From Antennarius striatus (lineage: Eukaryota > Chordata > Actinopteri > Lophiiformes > Antennariidae), in contig NC_090782.1 in the NCBI RefSeq assembly GCF_040054535.1, positions 18,361,501-18,425,500 on the forward strand: a stretch of DNA of 64,000 bases. Reading direction: 5' to 3'. Made by a program: the position numbers and the translations under genes. Within the stretch, counting starts at the first letter, position 1. Each line of letters opens with the position of its first letter. Of the stretch, positions 49,922 to 62,823 are shown one piece after another. The notes below the pieces were generated by a model. The model ran no database searches. It was not told the origin of the DNA and saw nothing but the letters and a program-made list of their open reading frames with translations.

Positions 49922-52900
49922 CTGTGGATTTGACAAATTACATGCATTACTGTGCTGTTGAACATACATGTCTTAAACACATTTTTGTCTAATGAACATA
50001 GATATGCAAATGATTATTGTGTTTTACTCTGCTGTGCTTTTATAGTGGAAAATTAAAACATGGGCCTGTTGAAGATGTGAAAATAACCAAATTATACTCA
50101 GATTTTAATGATAAAACATTGATTCAATGCATTAATGCAGTGGAAGTGTTCCAGGTTGCATGCTTAAATATGTATATTTCATTGTTTTCCTCACACAATG
50201 TCTGCATGGCCTGAAAAAAATGTGTGAGCAGCCAACTTGGACAATAAAATATGCATGAAAGGGTCACTAGACATGAAGTTGGAAGATTTATTTACCAACC
50301 ATCCAGATGGAAATTGGAAAGAATAATTGATTTGAATGATATCATTGTTGCATTTGTAGTCAAATATCCCTGTTAAGCTCCATATCTCCCACAATCCATA
50401 ATTGCAGACACATGGAGCAGTGTGACAGACGCGCTTGAAATATCATTACAGCACTAACGACTTTACCAACAGTTTCCTTTGACATAAATTATGATGCTTC
50501 TACTCAAAAGTATATATGAACTGCCGTCAATACATTTAATGAGTTATGAAATCTCTGCTTATTGTAAAATGTAAAAAGAATCCATTCTCTGTTAAAGGAA
50601 TTTTAAAAAATGTCATTTTGCTCTGGCCTGCAGGTGTTGTCCTGCACACAATGTGTCTTGCCATAATTACTTTTGGAGAGTGGGGATTTGTCAGTGACCT
50701 GGGTTAGATTGGTTTAACAGTCCACTGTGAAAACTCTGTTTTTTAATCGGTGTCTTTGCTAACAAGCACCATATTTGGAATGTGTCTTTTTCTCATACGG
50801 ATGTGGAAATGTGTACTTATCTCAATACTGAGAGAGAAAAGAAGCAAAGTTTAAAGACAGTCTTGGAATTTGCTTCAACATTGGGTGTTCTGGATAAATT
50901 GGATAAACTGGATAAATCGAACTTTAACTTTGTCCAGAATCTTTTGAAATAATGAAATCCTATCCAGGGAGCCACATACCCTCAACAAATGTAAATATAA
51001 AAAAACATATGTATATATCCAAGCATAGATAGATTTTGAGACTTGAGATTTTTATTATTTTACTATTTTCTTGGCATGCTTTTTCTCAGTGACATACAGT
51101 AAATCCAGCTATCCGACTCTTCTCCCTCAATTGTACAACACTCTGGTTTTGTTCATGGATGATTTTGCTGGATTTTAATGCAAACATTCCCTTAAAATGT
51201 TGAGTCTAGTCAGGCAGCTGCTTTTTCAGGCATTAAAATAAATTTAGGTTACTTGTTTTTTCTCAGTGGAATTGCAAATGACCTGACAGAACTTTGAGTA
51301 AATGTGCCACACACAAATGCACTGGGATAACAGCCACCCAGAGCGATAATCCCTATGTGCCTCATGCTAAATTATTTTCTTTCTAGGCTGATGATGATGA
51401 ATTACATTTGACATTACATCACTGCAATTAAAAGAAAGTTTTTATTGACTTTCTGACTGAAGCAACAAACTTTTTAGATTGCAGGGGGGAATCAACCATT
51501 CCACGAATTCCAAAGTCCTATTGTAATGAAAGGAATGAAAATGGAATTATTATTTCATGACATAAATCACATTTTTGACAGCCTAAAGGTGGTCAAAACA
51601 TCACAAATCTTTGCACACATTTCATGCGCTTTGGCCATGGTATTCTAGCGCCTACTGTTTATTTCTGTGTTGAGCAGCACCCATCAGCCCTCATTGAGTT
51701 TTTTACCTGTTTTCATATTGTTTGTTGATTGATCAGATTGAATAACTTTAAGTTACCAACAACGTAATGCTTTATGCACGTTCCCTTTTCCACCACAAGC
51801 TAAGGGTCATAAAGTAAATGGAGGCTCGTCCGGGATCATTAATTAAAAGATTCCGTATTTAAGTTATTGATACCCTTTCTGATTAATTGGCGTGTGAGAA
51901 ATAAATCCATTAAAGTTGAACTTTATTGGATTGAGATAATAATGTTTGACCTTGATTCATTCCTGGTCACACCCACTCTCAAGCAGATATTTGTTATAAA
52001 GATGATTTGACTAAAATAGGAGCACACTTTGAAGCATTTACTAAAAAGAGAGCTTAAATCTCTACTTGTTGGAAGTTTGTTGTAAATGTGGGTCATTACA
52101 AAACCGCTGCGACTATAGAGTCTGATGCATTTGGGTGACCAAAACCTGTTGAGTGTGCCTGATGCAGCACCTGCAGTTATGAGTGATGGAGGGGAAGTGG
52201 AGAGGCATCCAAAAATGCCTGTTACCTTGCCTCAATTTGAGCTTCTCTCCCCAACCAGTTCAGAGTCCAGAGACAGTGCTAGGCTAGAAGTAAGCACTGC
52301 TCATCTCCAAATGGAATTTGAGGAAAAGGCCAAAAACCTATAGCACAGCTGCAGGACCAGATGGAAATCAAGGCTGACACAACAGTGCAGCTGCGCCAGC
52401 TAAAGCCACAGGCTCAAAAAGGGGATGCATGCACTGCCTGCATCCACAGATGCCCCAGGTATGGTTTCTCCTTCCACTAGTTTATCACATGCTACATTTG
52501 ATCTCAGTCAGCACTTTGCTTTGGTGCCAACATTTCACAAATCTGAAGTGGATTCCTATTTTATTGCAATGGAGCACATTGCTTATGTCATATAGTGGCC
52601 AACTGATTGGTCTTCTTATTGCAATGCAAGGTTAATGTGAAAGCCCAAGAAGCCATTGCTGGTTTCCTGTGGAGGACAGTTTTGACCATTATTTATTTAA
52701 AACTGCCATTTTGTGCACATATGAGCTGGTTCCTGAGGCATCTTGGCAAAAAATTTGAAATCACAGAAAGGGTGAGCTCAGAAGGGAAAAGCGAACACTC
52801 ATTGATAAATGAAGCACAAGGTGCAAAGTACTCGATTCTGTAATTTTCAACTTTTTACGGGAACTAATTTTTCTGAAGGTGTCTTCGAAGTTTTTTCCTT

Positions 52901-55900
52901 TCTATGTCTTTAATTTGTGAAGAAAAACAGAGAGATGCCAGAGAGATTTTCATCTGCAATAGTGGTTGCTCGGCAATGAAGGCAACAAGTCCCATGATCC
53001 CATATTTCTTACAACTTTTTCTCAGAGACCCATAGCAGCAGGAACTGAACAGTGTTTGCTCAAGGAAGAGATTTGATTTACTTCAACTGTGGTCAGTGCA
53101 ATAACACTACAAAATGTATTTCCATTGAATAAGTTGCACAATAACTTTAGAGGTTTGTTTTGTCACCTAATTTATCGACTATGAATTACAGGATATTTAT
53201 CTAAAACTTGGTCAGCGTGACAACAATACCTTACAGAAGAAACATTATAGTATTGCATATTAGTATGTATGTGTTTATATGTTTGCACCATTAGTAAGAG
53301 ATGGTTGGCTTAACTGCACCTACCAATCACAGTGAGGAAAGATGGGGAGGACTTGATGCTGCCTGCAGGGCTGCTGGTTTTGCAGTAATATTGCCCTGAC
53401 TGCTCAGGCTTCAGATCCCGTAGAACAAGGTCCTCCTCATATTTATATATCTTCCTGTCCAGCAGACTCCCGTTGTGGTACCTTGAAAAGTAGTTACACA
53501 GGAAATAGTTATAGCCTCTTTTAAATGTTTCAGTCTTGAAATATTGGTTGTGACAAGCGTGAATAAGAAGAAGATTTTGATTTTGCCGCTGCTACCACTA
53601 TCGTAGGCTTGTAGTCATGAGGACTACAGATTTCCTAAGCTCCTCAGAGTGATTTAGCATCTTTGAGTTGATTGTTTTGGTTTTCCAGCCCATAACTTTA
53701 CTGTTCTGGTTCACGCTCTTCAATGACACCCACGGCGGGCATTTTCAGCAAAACAGCAGGGACCAGAACAGACTGCCACATGATTAATGTGCCAGCACTA
53801 CTATTCATCTTACCAGTAGTATTTATCCGGTGATGGCAGTCCCATTGCCTTGCAGCACAACAACACTCGTCCTCCTGCATAACGCACTTTGTCCTCTGGG
53901 TGCTTCACAATATATGGCTTTTCTGTGGAAAGCAGAAAGGAGCCGACCCTGAAGACTCTGACTCTGACTGTTGAATGGTGCTGCAGAGTTTTGAGACCTC
54001 ATAAAAGTCAGTCAAGTATTACACCTTACTCTCACATGTTGTCTGTGCTTGTGAAAAATTATTCTTGGGAGAATTGTACTTTGAAAGTAGTACAGGCTTA
54101 TTTTTATTTAGTCTCCATGCAACTAAACCTTCAGACAAGTCTTACAATATCCCAGACTAGACTGTAGTTTTGTCAATTTCCTGCTTTCTATGCACTTCCA
54201 GTTCCAGTTAATTATGCTATGTATTGTATTTTTGATTGCATAAACGCAGCAGATTTTAATGTTTTTTTTTTCAATATGACAAATTAAATATTATTTTTCC
54301 ATTAATAGCTTTATAATTAACACTCACCAGCTGACTTGAGGACAGCCTGTACCCACGACAAACCTGTGGTGTTGCTAAAGGTAGAAACAGTAACAGGAGC
54401 AAACTTCTCCTTCCTAATGGAGATCAAGGTCGAGCTGGAGGAGCAAACTCCCGTGAGCCTGAACTGGCCTTTGGCATTTGTACGAGCAAGGATTATTTTT
54501 GGCTGACTGGCCAGCACCACCGACGCTCTTGCCACAGGGACACCAGTCACACTGCGGACTTCTCCCACCACCACATGGCTGTCACATACGCACAGGCTAC
54601 AGTCGTCATTCGGACTGCCTTCTATACACATGCGCTGACATTTGGCTGTAGGGAAAAGGACAGAGATGTGAGCACAAAGTGATAAAGACCAAAAAAATAT
54701 GGCTTTAACCTCACAGGCTCACCTGGACATGGACTCTTCCCACACTTCTGAATTTCACCAGGCCTTCCAGAACACTGAACTGTCAGTGAGGTCCTTATGC
54801 AGGTCCTCCTCCTTATCCTACGACCTCCACCACAGGTCACTGAACATGACCCCCACTGTCCCCATGGACCCCACTCAGCTGATCACAAAAAGGAATGATG
54901 TGAGTTTAAAATTGTCCTTCAAATGTTTTGATCAATCATTTGTAAGCACATGCAAGCAGTTACATAACGGGCATTAAAAGTTTAAGAGAAATGATTAAAT
55001 AGCTGCGACTGAGATAGTTGTGATTGAATGGACACACCAAAAGCTACAGTTGTTGAAAGAAATGTCAGCATGATTTATGATGAATCGTAAAACATGATAT
55101 GATAACAGTAAGGAAACTTCAGCTGTAGTGTGGACATGACTTCATTGAAATGGTATCAATCAATTCAAAGTATTTTCTGATCGTGCAGATCTTGCACACT
55201 GCAACCATTTCACCTCATCATTTTGTATAATTTAATGCCACAAGTTAGAACCTTGTAAAACTTGTCACCTGTACACGGTGGATTGGAGCACTCCCTTCTT
55301 TCTGAATGGCGCCCCTGGCATGCTGGCACCAGTAGGAGAGGCATGGGCTGGGTGTTCACACACTTCCTCTGGCGAACCTGGATGCCTACATCGTTACAAA
55401 CCGTGGTTGAACAAGGACCCCATTCGCTCCACGTCGTCCAGTAACTCTGTTCTAAACATATACATTAAAGAACAGAGAGTGAAATCTGGTGCAAAGATAT
55501 CATGATATAACAACAACTCTAATCATGAAGACAAAGTAGTGATTACAATCTTTAACATGAAACACAACTACAAACTTTGATAATGGGGGATTCCCCCCAA
55601 CCAGTGCTAAAGGAAACGTGGCTCAAGGCTTAAATAATCTACTCTTCTGTCATCAGAGCTACCTGGTGGACACTGAAAACGGACATGGTAGTTGGAACAA
55701 ACACGGCCATTGGGCTGTTCTTTGTTGATGCACCAGAAGCCTTTCTCCAGACTGGAGTGGACAACCTCTCCAGTGTCTGCAGCTGACACCCAGTCTGTGG
55801 TGCGAGCCTCCATAGCCATAGGCCGTGTGCAAACTCTTTCCCTGTAGTAAAAACGGATGGCCTCCAGGCGCTCGTAGTCCCCGTTCCCTCCAGGATGGTC

Positions 55901-57785
55901 GATGTTGAACCAAGATGTCCATTCTGTCACGCCTGGGGGCACATGAGTGGAAACATAGATATAAATCGGTCAGAATAGTTTTTTAAAAAAAACATTAGAG
56001 AGAATGAAAACAATTCAACACAGGAGCCAGAAATAAGAATGAAGTTGAGGAGGAAAGGAAATCAGCAGGGGTAGGTTACAAGTTTTAAGAGTAGGAGCAG
56101 GTCTGCTACCGCCATTTGAAGCTAACTTGGTTCCCCCCGGCGAGTTTTTCTTTGTCCAGGTTCTTTCCAAGCGTCCTGGCCTGACTGATGAACCGTACTG
56201 TCTAGTTTTTTAGTCTGCTCCATCTTCTGAAACTTGAGCATTTCCTCTCAAGAAATGTAATTAATTAAAGACCAAAAAATGGCTTAGCGACAAATTGGTT
56301 AAATAGTTTGTTCAGAAAATAATAAACAACTCTATTAAAGTCCTTTGGATGATTAAAGGTGCTCTGAGGTGATGGAGGGGACATCTGCCGCAAGCAGCAA
56401 TCTGAATACAGGCGACCGCTGGCATTCATCTAAATCTTTTCAAAGCCAAGTTTGAAGAGAGAATTCTGATTTTCTTTGTGCATTTTGCAGTTATAAAAGC
56501 TAGCAAGGTGAAAAACAGTATGTAGCTGCTCAAACTGTGCTATCTAAACACTGTATAAATATTAAATACCCACCGTGTGAGTTGGTGAGCGGCATGAGTA
56601 ATCTATGGCTCACTTCTTAGGTCATTTCTGCGATTTCTCTTCATATCGGACACAGCTCAGTAACTACAAGTCACACTTAGTCAAAAAATATGTCCGTCAT
56701 GTCGGAGTGTTTAGATTGGAGTGAGTGTTGGCTGTGGGTTTTAAATAACTATTTCCATGAGCAGCGAGTTTCAGCTGGTGATACAGCAGAGGCTGCGACG
56801 ATAATTTGGATAAAGCGGTGCTTCAAACTATAATTACTAACTTCCTGCTGTTCCACTTGAACAGTGTGCAAAGTGTCCTGCTACTCAGGCGGTGAGTATG
56901 GATTGAGTACCTGTTGTCTGGACATCAGTGAACAAGTTGAGGTCCATTCTCCTGCTCCTGTCTGACCGACCCCTGGTTATGGATCCTGCAGACGGGGAGA
57001 ATACCACCCAGACATTTGGCAAAATCACATCAACTGCTCAGTGTTTACACCCTCCAACTGAATGCATTTTTAGTTTTTCTGTCAGATGTGATGTGATGAT
57101 GTGATTCCTTTGGCTGTATATGAACGATATTGTTTTCAGTTTTGAAAAAGAGTCAGCGCAATACAGTCAGCCGCTTCACAGCCTGAATGCTTTTGTAATT
57201 ACATGTTTGCCCTTTATTTTTCATTCTCTCAATTTTTCCTCTCATTTAATTTTAGCCATAAGCCTTCTGTCCTGTTTGTGAAACAACGAGCAGGACTCTG
57301 GGGCCACTGAAAGGGGAGAAAATGGTATCAAATAGCTTGTTTTGTTTTTCTCTTTCCTTTTGTCTAATTTCCTTATTTTAGTCTCTTTCTCCTCTCCTCC
57401 TTTATTATCTCTATTTTTATATCTTTCTGCAGATATTTCTTATCGCTGCTCCTTCTTTTCATAACAACATCCTAAGAGCAGAACATCTTTACACACAAGC
57501 TGAAGTTGCTTGAACATTAGTTAATTTCCATCGACAGATGTCTCAAGCAAACAACAATTTTTGTCAATGAAAACATTTTCTCTATGAAAATTAAGTATTA
57601 TTTTCTAAGTAAAAGAGAAGATATATGGTGCATATTTAAAAACACAAAGAGCAACACTGAATGCCAACTCAAATATCTTTCTCTTCAAAATAAGGCAGCA
57701 CTGAACTGAACTGCTGTTATCTCTGAAAGTGTATGAAAATGATAATGATGGAAGCATGACTCAGTGATAAAGCCTTGTGTGTGTG

Positions 57786-57863
<78 letters not shown>

Positions 57864-58175
57864 CGTGTGTGTGTGTGTGCGTGCTTTACAATCATATTTC
57901 ATTAAGATCAAATAAGAAATAGCTACGTAAAAATTGTGTGTGCTCTCTTTTCTGGCTCAGCCACTGGGTAACAGATGACTGCTCACACTGATTTGTCACG
58001 GCTGGAGCTTGATTAGCATCCTCAGCAGTGACTGCCTGTTGATGGATCAAGAGGAGAAAGAAGGACTCGTGGGGAGGACAACCAGAGACGGAGGTTACAA
58101 TAATCTCAAGGATGAAAAGATGCATGACACAGAGTATTGGGGAAAATGGATGGATGGAGATCAAACTGTATCTAG

Positions 58176-58234
<59 letters not shown>

Positions 58235-61200
58235 TGTGCGTGCGTGCGTGCGTGCGTGCGTGCATGCGTGTGTGTGTGTGTGTGCGTGCCCTCGTGTGCG
58301 AACAATTTTCAGGGAAACATTACTGAGTTTATGAGAAGCACAGAGGCCAGTATTGATCCCAATCCCCACTGGTTTATGGCTCACTTTGAGTCTTTATTGT
58401 CTTGCCAGCACATTTCTTTTCAACGTTTCTTGAAAGCTTCTGCAAGGAAAGGTTATGGCTTGACAGAACAAAGATCAACTGTCCAGATAAGTATTACATA
58501 AGTTTTAGGGAAAATAGACAGTCATCTGACCTTCATGGTTGTTGTTTCTTATGTCTCTGGCTTTAAAACCCATTGATGGGCTTCCATATCAGATTTGTCT
58601 GATACGCTGGAATCGCTGAATAGGCAGAAGCAAATGTTTTCACACTGATCTGCTGCACAGATGTGGCTCTCCTTCCAGGTTTGCTTTATTAAATCAAACT
58701 GTTTTAACACCCCTCTCCATTGTTTAATCCCTTTATTTAAAGTTGTTGTTTTTTGCTGCTCAATCAAACATCTCACTGAATCTCACATATTTGTTCTTGT
58801 TGTCTCTGAGATCATATAATGGTCATTTAAAGTGGAAACCCATATGTAAGAGAAAATAATTATCCTTTTTGTTTCACTTAATTAACACTGACTTACAAAA
58901 TGATGTCTATTTATTCATATTCCTCACTCTAAAGTGCATCCATTTATTTCCAAGGTCCAAGATCCATCATTTTCCTGCCCTGTTACATAACATGTCTTCC
59001 TCGCTCACACCAAAACAAAGGAAACTCACAGCAGAACCGTTTGGTCACTGAAGATCTTTTCAAGATGTTTGATAACGAAAGCAAAATAGCATTCTGAGAG
59101 TTTTACGAGGTGACTAATGGTTTTAGAAAGTTAAACAAGGAAATCCAAATTAAACTCACGTGGCTTATTCTGCTTTTGAGTGGCACGTTAAGACTTTATG
59201 AATTTTAAAATCCAGGGCTCCCATCTGGGGTATATCGAGTACAGCTGGTATTTAAGGGAATTTGGCTCATTAAGAACCGTTTCTTAAACCAGGCGGCGTC
59301 AGATAAGAATGTGTGTTTTCCTCTTTGGTGCTAAAAGAAATCCTGTGTTCTGCTGGTGCATATTTCTTCACATGTTTAGTGTGGTTTTATATTTTGGCAG
59401 CACAAAACAGTACTTTTCACAGCTAATGTAACAGAACCGACAAGCCATGCAAATTAGACTACCAGACGCCTAACAGTACATGATCATGTATATGGTGCAT
59501 CATGTGTCCATATGATGTGACATGTGGTTAGGTTTTGTGGGTTTATGAGCAGGAACTCGGTTAAGATGAGCAAAAGATCACAGTTTGAGTCAAACAGGTG
59601 TTTAAAGGTAGATCAAGAACAAAAATTGATGTCATTTGTTTACTAGGAGCTTCACAACAGAACATTTTTAAGGTACATGGACATTATTTTCATTTAGAGA
59701 AGTGATAGTAAAACTCTCAGTGACTCTCACTTACGAAACACCTGTGTTAAAATCTAATACTTCAGTGACCCATCCCACCATCCTGACCTCCTTTTCACAT
59801 GACTTCCTCCTTCGCTCACAAGAGACTTGTTATGATTTTGACTTTTTTCCACTGGTGTAGTGGAATGCATATGTAGAGGTATCGCTTTTCTATTTCAGTT
59901 TCACCTTTGACATGAACCCTGCCATGTGGCAGTTATTATTATAAACCTCTAGCCTCATTGCGACCCTCGTAAAATGTCGACATGGTAACGAGGAATATAA
60001 CATTTGCTCCTATATTTTAAAGGAGGCCTGCACTTGTCGGCTGGTTAGCATCTTGTAACCACATTTAGCTACATGCCAAACACCTGAATGCCAGACTGTC
60101 AGTAACAAGCCTGAAATATAGCCGTTGGCTTTTTTTTCTCTCTCCCACACTACAGAGATGACCTTTACCTCTGTGAAACTGTTGTGACAACTGCAATTCA
60201 TGTTTTCTAAAACTATTTTTGGATTCAAATATTTATGTCTCATTGATTCATTTTGATATTTAGCCTCTGTTCTTGCAGCACTGCAACCTCAAGACAGATC
60301 CTTTATTAATAATCACCAGTGGATTTGCAGTGGCGAGTCTCTCTGCTGCTTCACTTTCTGAGTGAGAGTTTTCTGCCTTCATCAGAATCTAATAAAAGAG
60401 CTGGGGAAGAGAGGAAGAGGCTAGAAAATGTCAGACTTTATGAAGTAATAGCCAAAGTGGTTTCAAGGAAGATCAGAGAGGTAAAGGTTTGGATTCTGTA
60501 GGTTAGTCCAGACACTGACAAGTGGGAGACGACAGCAACCACATTCCCCACATGTACAGCTTTCAGTTTGATTATTTCATACAAATGCAGTGATCATGTG
60601 TGCGTGTGTGTGTGTGTGTGTGAAGTTTTTGCCATGTCATATGGAAGCTGTTTATGCGTTTGGCCAGTTCCTCAGCTGAGGTGTGTGTGGTTACAGAGGA
60701 GTCTGCTTTTTCTCTCTGCATATATCTCTCTCATTACCCCGATGTTCCTTATTCTAAAAAAATCTGATTCCTAAAACATCTGTGGCTTATTAAAATCTGC
60801 AATTTTACCGCTGACATTAACTAATGATCCAAATCAACTGCATGATTTAAGAATTTATAAAGCCATAACAAAGGCGTATTGTTTTTTTTCGTCCCTGATA
60901 CTATTGAGAAGGCACTCGAGCAGCGCTGATTTTCTGTGTTTTAAAATATCTAAGTCCTTGCATGAACTTATGCACATGTGCAGAAGTACAAAGACATGTG
61001 CTGGAAAAGGCTCAAATGAAAGCAGCTGATTATTCCTGCAATAAATAATATTTCTGGCAAATCCACATGTGGGTGTAGACGTAAATAAACGAAGCAAAGG
61101 AAAAGACAGATGTGATACGGCTCAATGGTTGTCATTTTGCGCCTTTTTCTTTCATTCATTGTAATCCCTGTCTCGATCATTAACGTCAGACGGCCAGACA

Positions 61201-62780
61201 GCTCTGTGTTTGGAACAGACATTGCTCAAAATCTAGAGAACCAGCCCCCGTGTCTGACCCACCATGGTCCCCCAGTTGCTCACACACCCTCTACCTTTGT
61301 TTTACAATTATGCAACATGACAAGAGGAGACAGGAAGTCCTCTGATACAGTTAAAGAAAAATGGTTACAGTAAGTTAAAAGAGCAGACAGCAAGACTCGT
61401 GATAATACTCGGTAACACCAAACTGTTCCGCTCTGAGCTGCAGACGGCTGCTGCCGCCTTCAAGGGGAGAACAGTTCATGAAAGCAAATGTGGGCTTTGA
61501 GGTGTAGAGAGAGCAGCTAGGTGAGGAGAGGTTTTGATGGACAGGTCAGAGAAAAAACAGAGATGAGGGAGGGAGGGAGATGGAGTAAGGGAGAAATGTG
61601 GGAAATGTATATGTGGAGAAATACCTGAATGAGACTCATAAGAAATGAAACCACAAAGAATGAACAGATGGAGACTTATGGTCTCCTAATAACTCTCTTA
61701 TAACTTTCACGCGGAGAGAAGAGATGACCGTAAGGAAGTAAAGGAAAGACTGACCTACAATTGATGAGGAAAAGAGGACGAATAAATTCAATCTTTATCC
61801 CTCTTTTTTGTTCCATTCTTTCATTTAGCTGACCACTAATCCACCAGGTGGAACAAAGGCCACAAACTGTGTTATTACTGCTTGCCTTTTGTTTCCAAGG
61901 TGACAGGGTCGGTTAGTGATCATCAACCTATAGATGTAGCCCCGAAGAAGCCTGGTACAGAATGTGGCATTTGACAGTCCTTTTTAAAGTCCACATTCAC
62001 TTCTGAAATGAAATCAATTCAACTTTATGTTGTCAGTAGACGCACCGTTCATCTGATTGAGAGCAGAATGAATCACCACATTACATGTTTGTCTTCTCTC
62101 ACCACCAGACTGTCTTCTATGTATTCATCAGTTAATGGCAAAGAGCCTCTGAGAGACATTTATGACTTAGAGGCCTCTGAATTCAGCCAGACAAGGAGAC
62201 GATTAAGGTGTATTCGCAGCCACTTGCTTTTATGGACCTCTGGCTTCTTATAATGGAGAGCAGCTGTAACGCAGACAGATAGTGACAGCTTTGGAAAAGA
62301 GAACGACTACTGGTGTCTATCAGGAAGACTGGTGAACTCTGTAAAGATGATAAGAGAGAAACTCTGGGGGAAAACAATCCAGCGGAGCATCGTGGTGTTT
62401 TTGAAGGTGACAGTTCACCACATGGGGGAATTAAAAGGAAGCAAGAGAGCAGTGTATGATATGTGTGTTTGATTCGGCTGTGAGATCCTAAAAGTCTGTG
62501 GCTGGGTGGCATTTTTCCCCTGAAGAGGGCCTTTCACTTGTAGATAATAGCATGAATGCTCTGTCAGAACACATCATGTGTGCCAACAGTCACTTTAAAA
62601 GCAATCAGCAAAACTTTTTCTGTGATTAATCCGGCAGCAGGAACACAGGATGAAGACTTTTCACTGTATGCTCCTCCTCCTTCTCTTCTATCACCACTTG
62701 TTGTTGATTAGCCTGGTGGTGAAATGTGCTGGTGACCTAACAGTGGGAATGAGGAACTACTGAGGTGGTCTATGAAAACA

Positions 62781-62823
<43 letters not shown>

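Larger units (their letters stand above)
49922..53323 (-). other. cilp2 intron 8 (3.4 kb), hosting an LTR-retroelement remnant
   Basis: AT-rich intron between the Ig exons and the C-terminal exon. Its only recognisable content is the plus-strand retroelement remnant (about 51.8-52.8 kb). The rest shows no supported exon or RNA. Confidence 0.7.

Noticed and set aside
52607..52843. Separate 78-codon plus-strand gene in cilp2 intron 8
   Set aside because: Part of the frameshifted gag-like remnant, not an independent gene.
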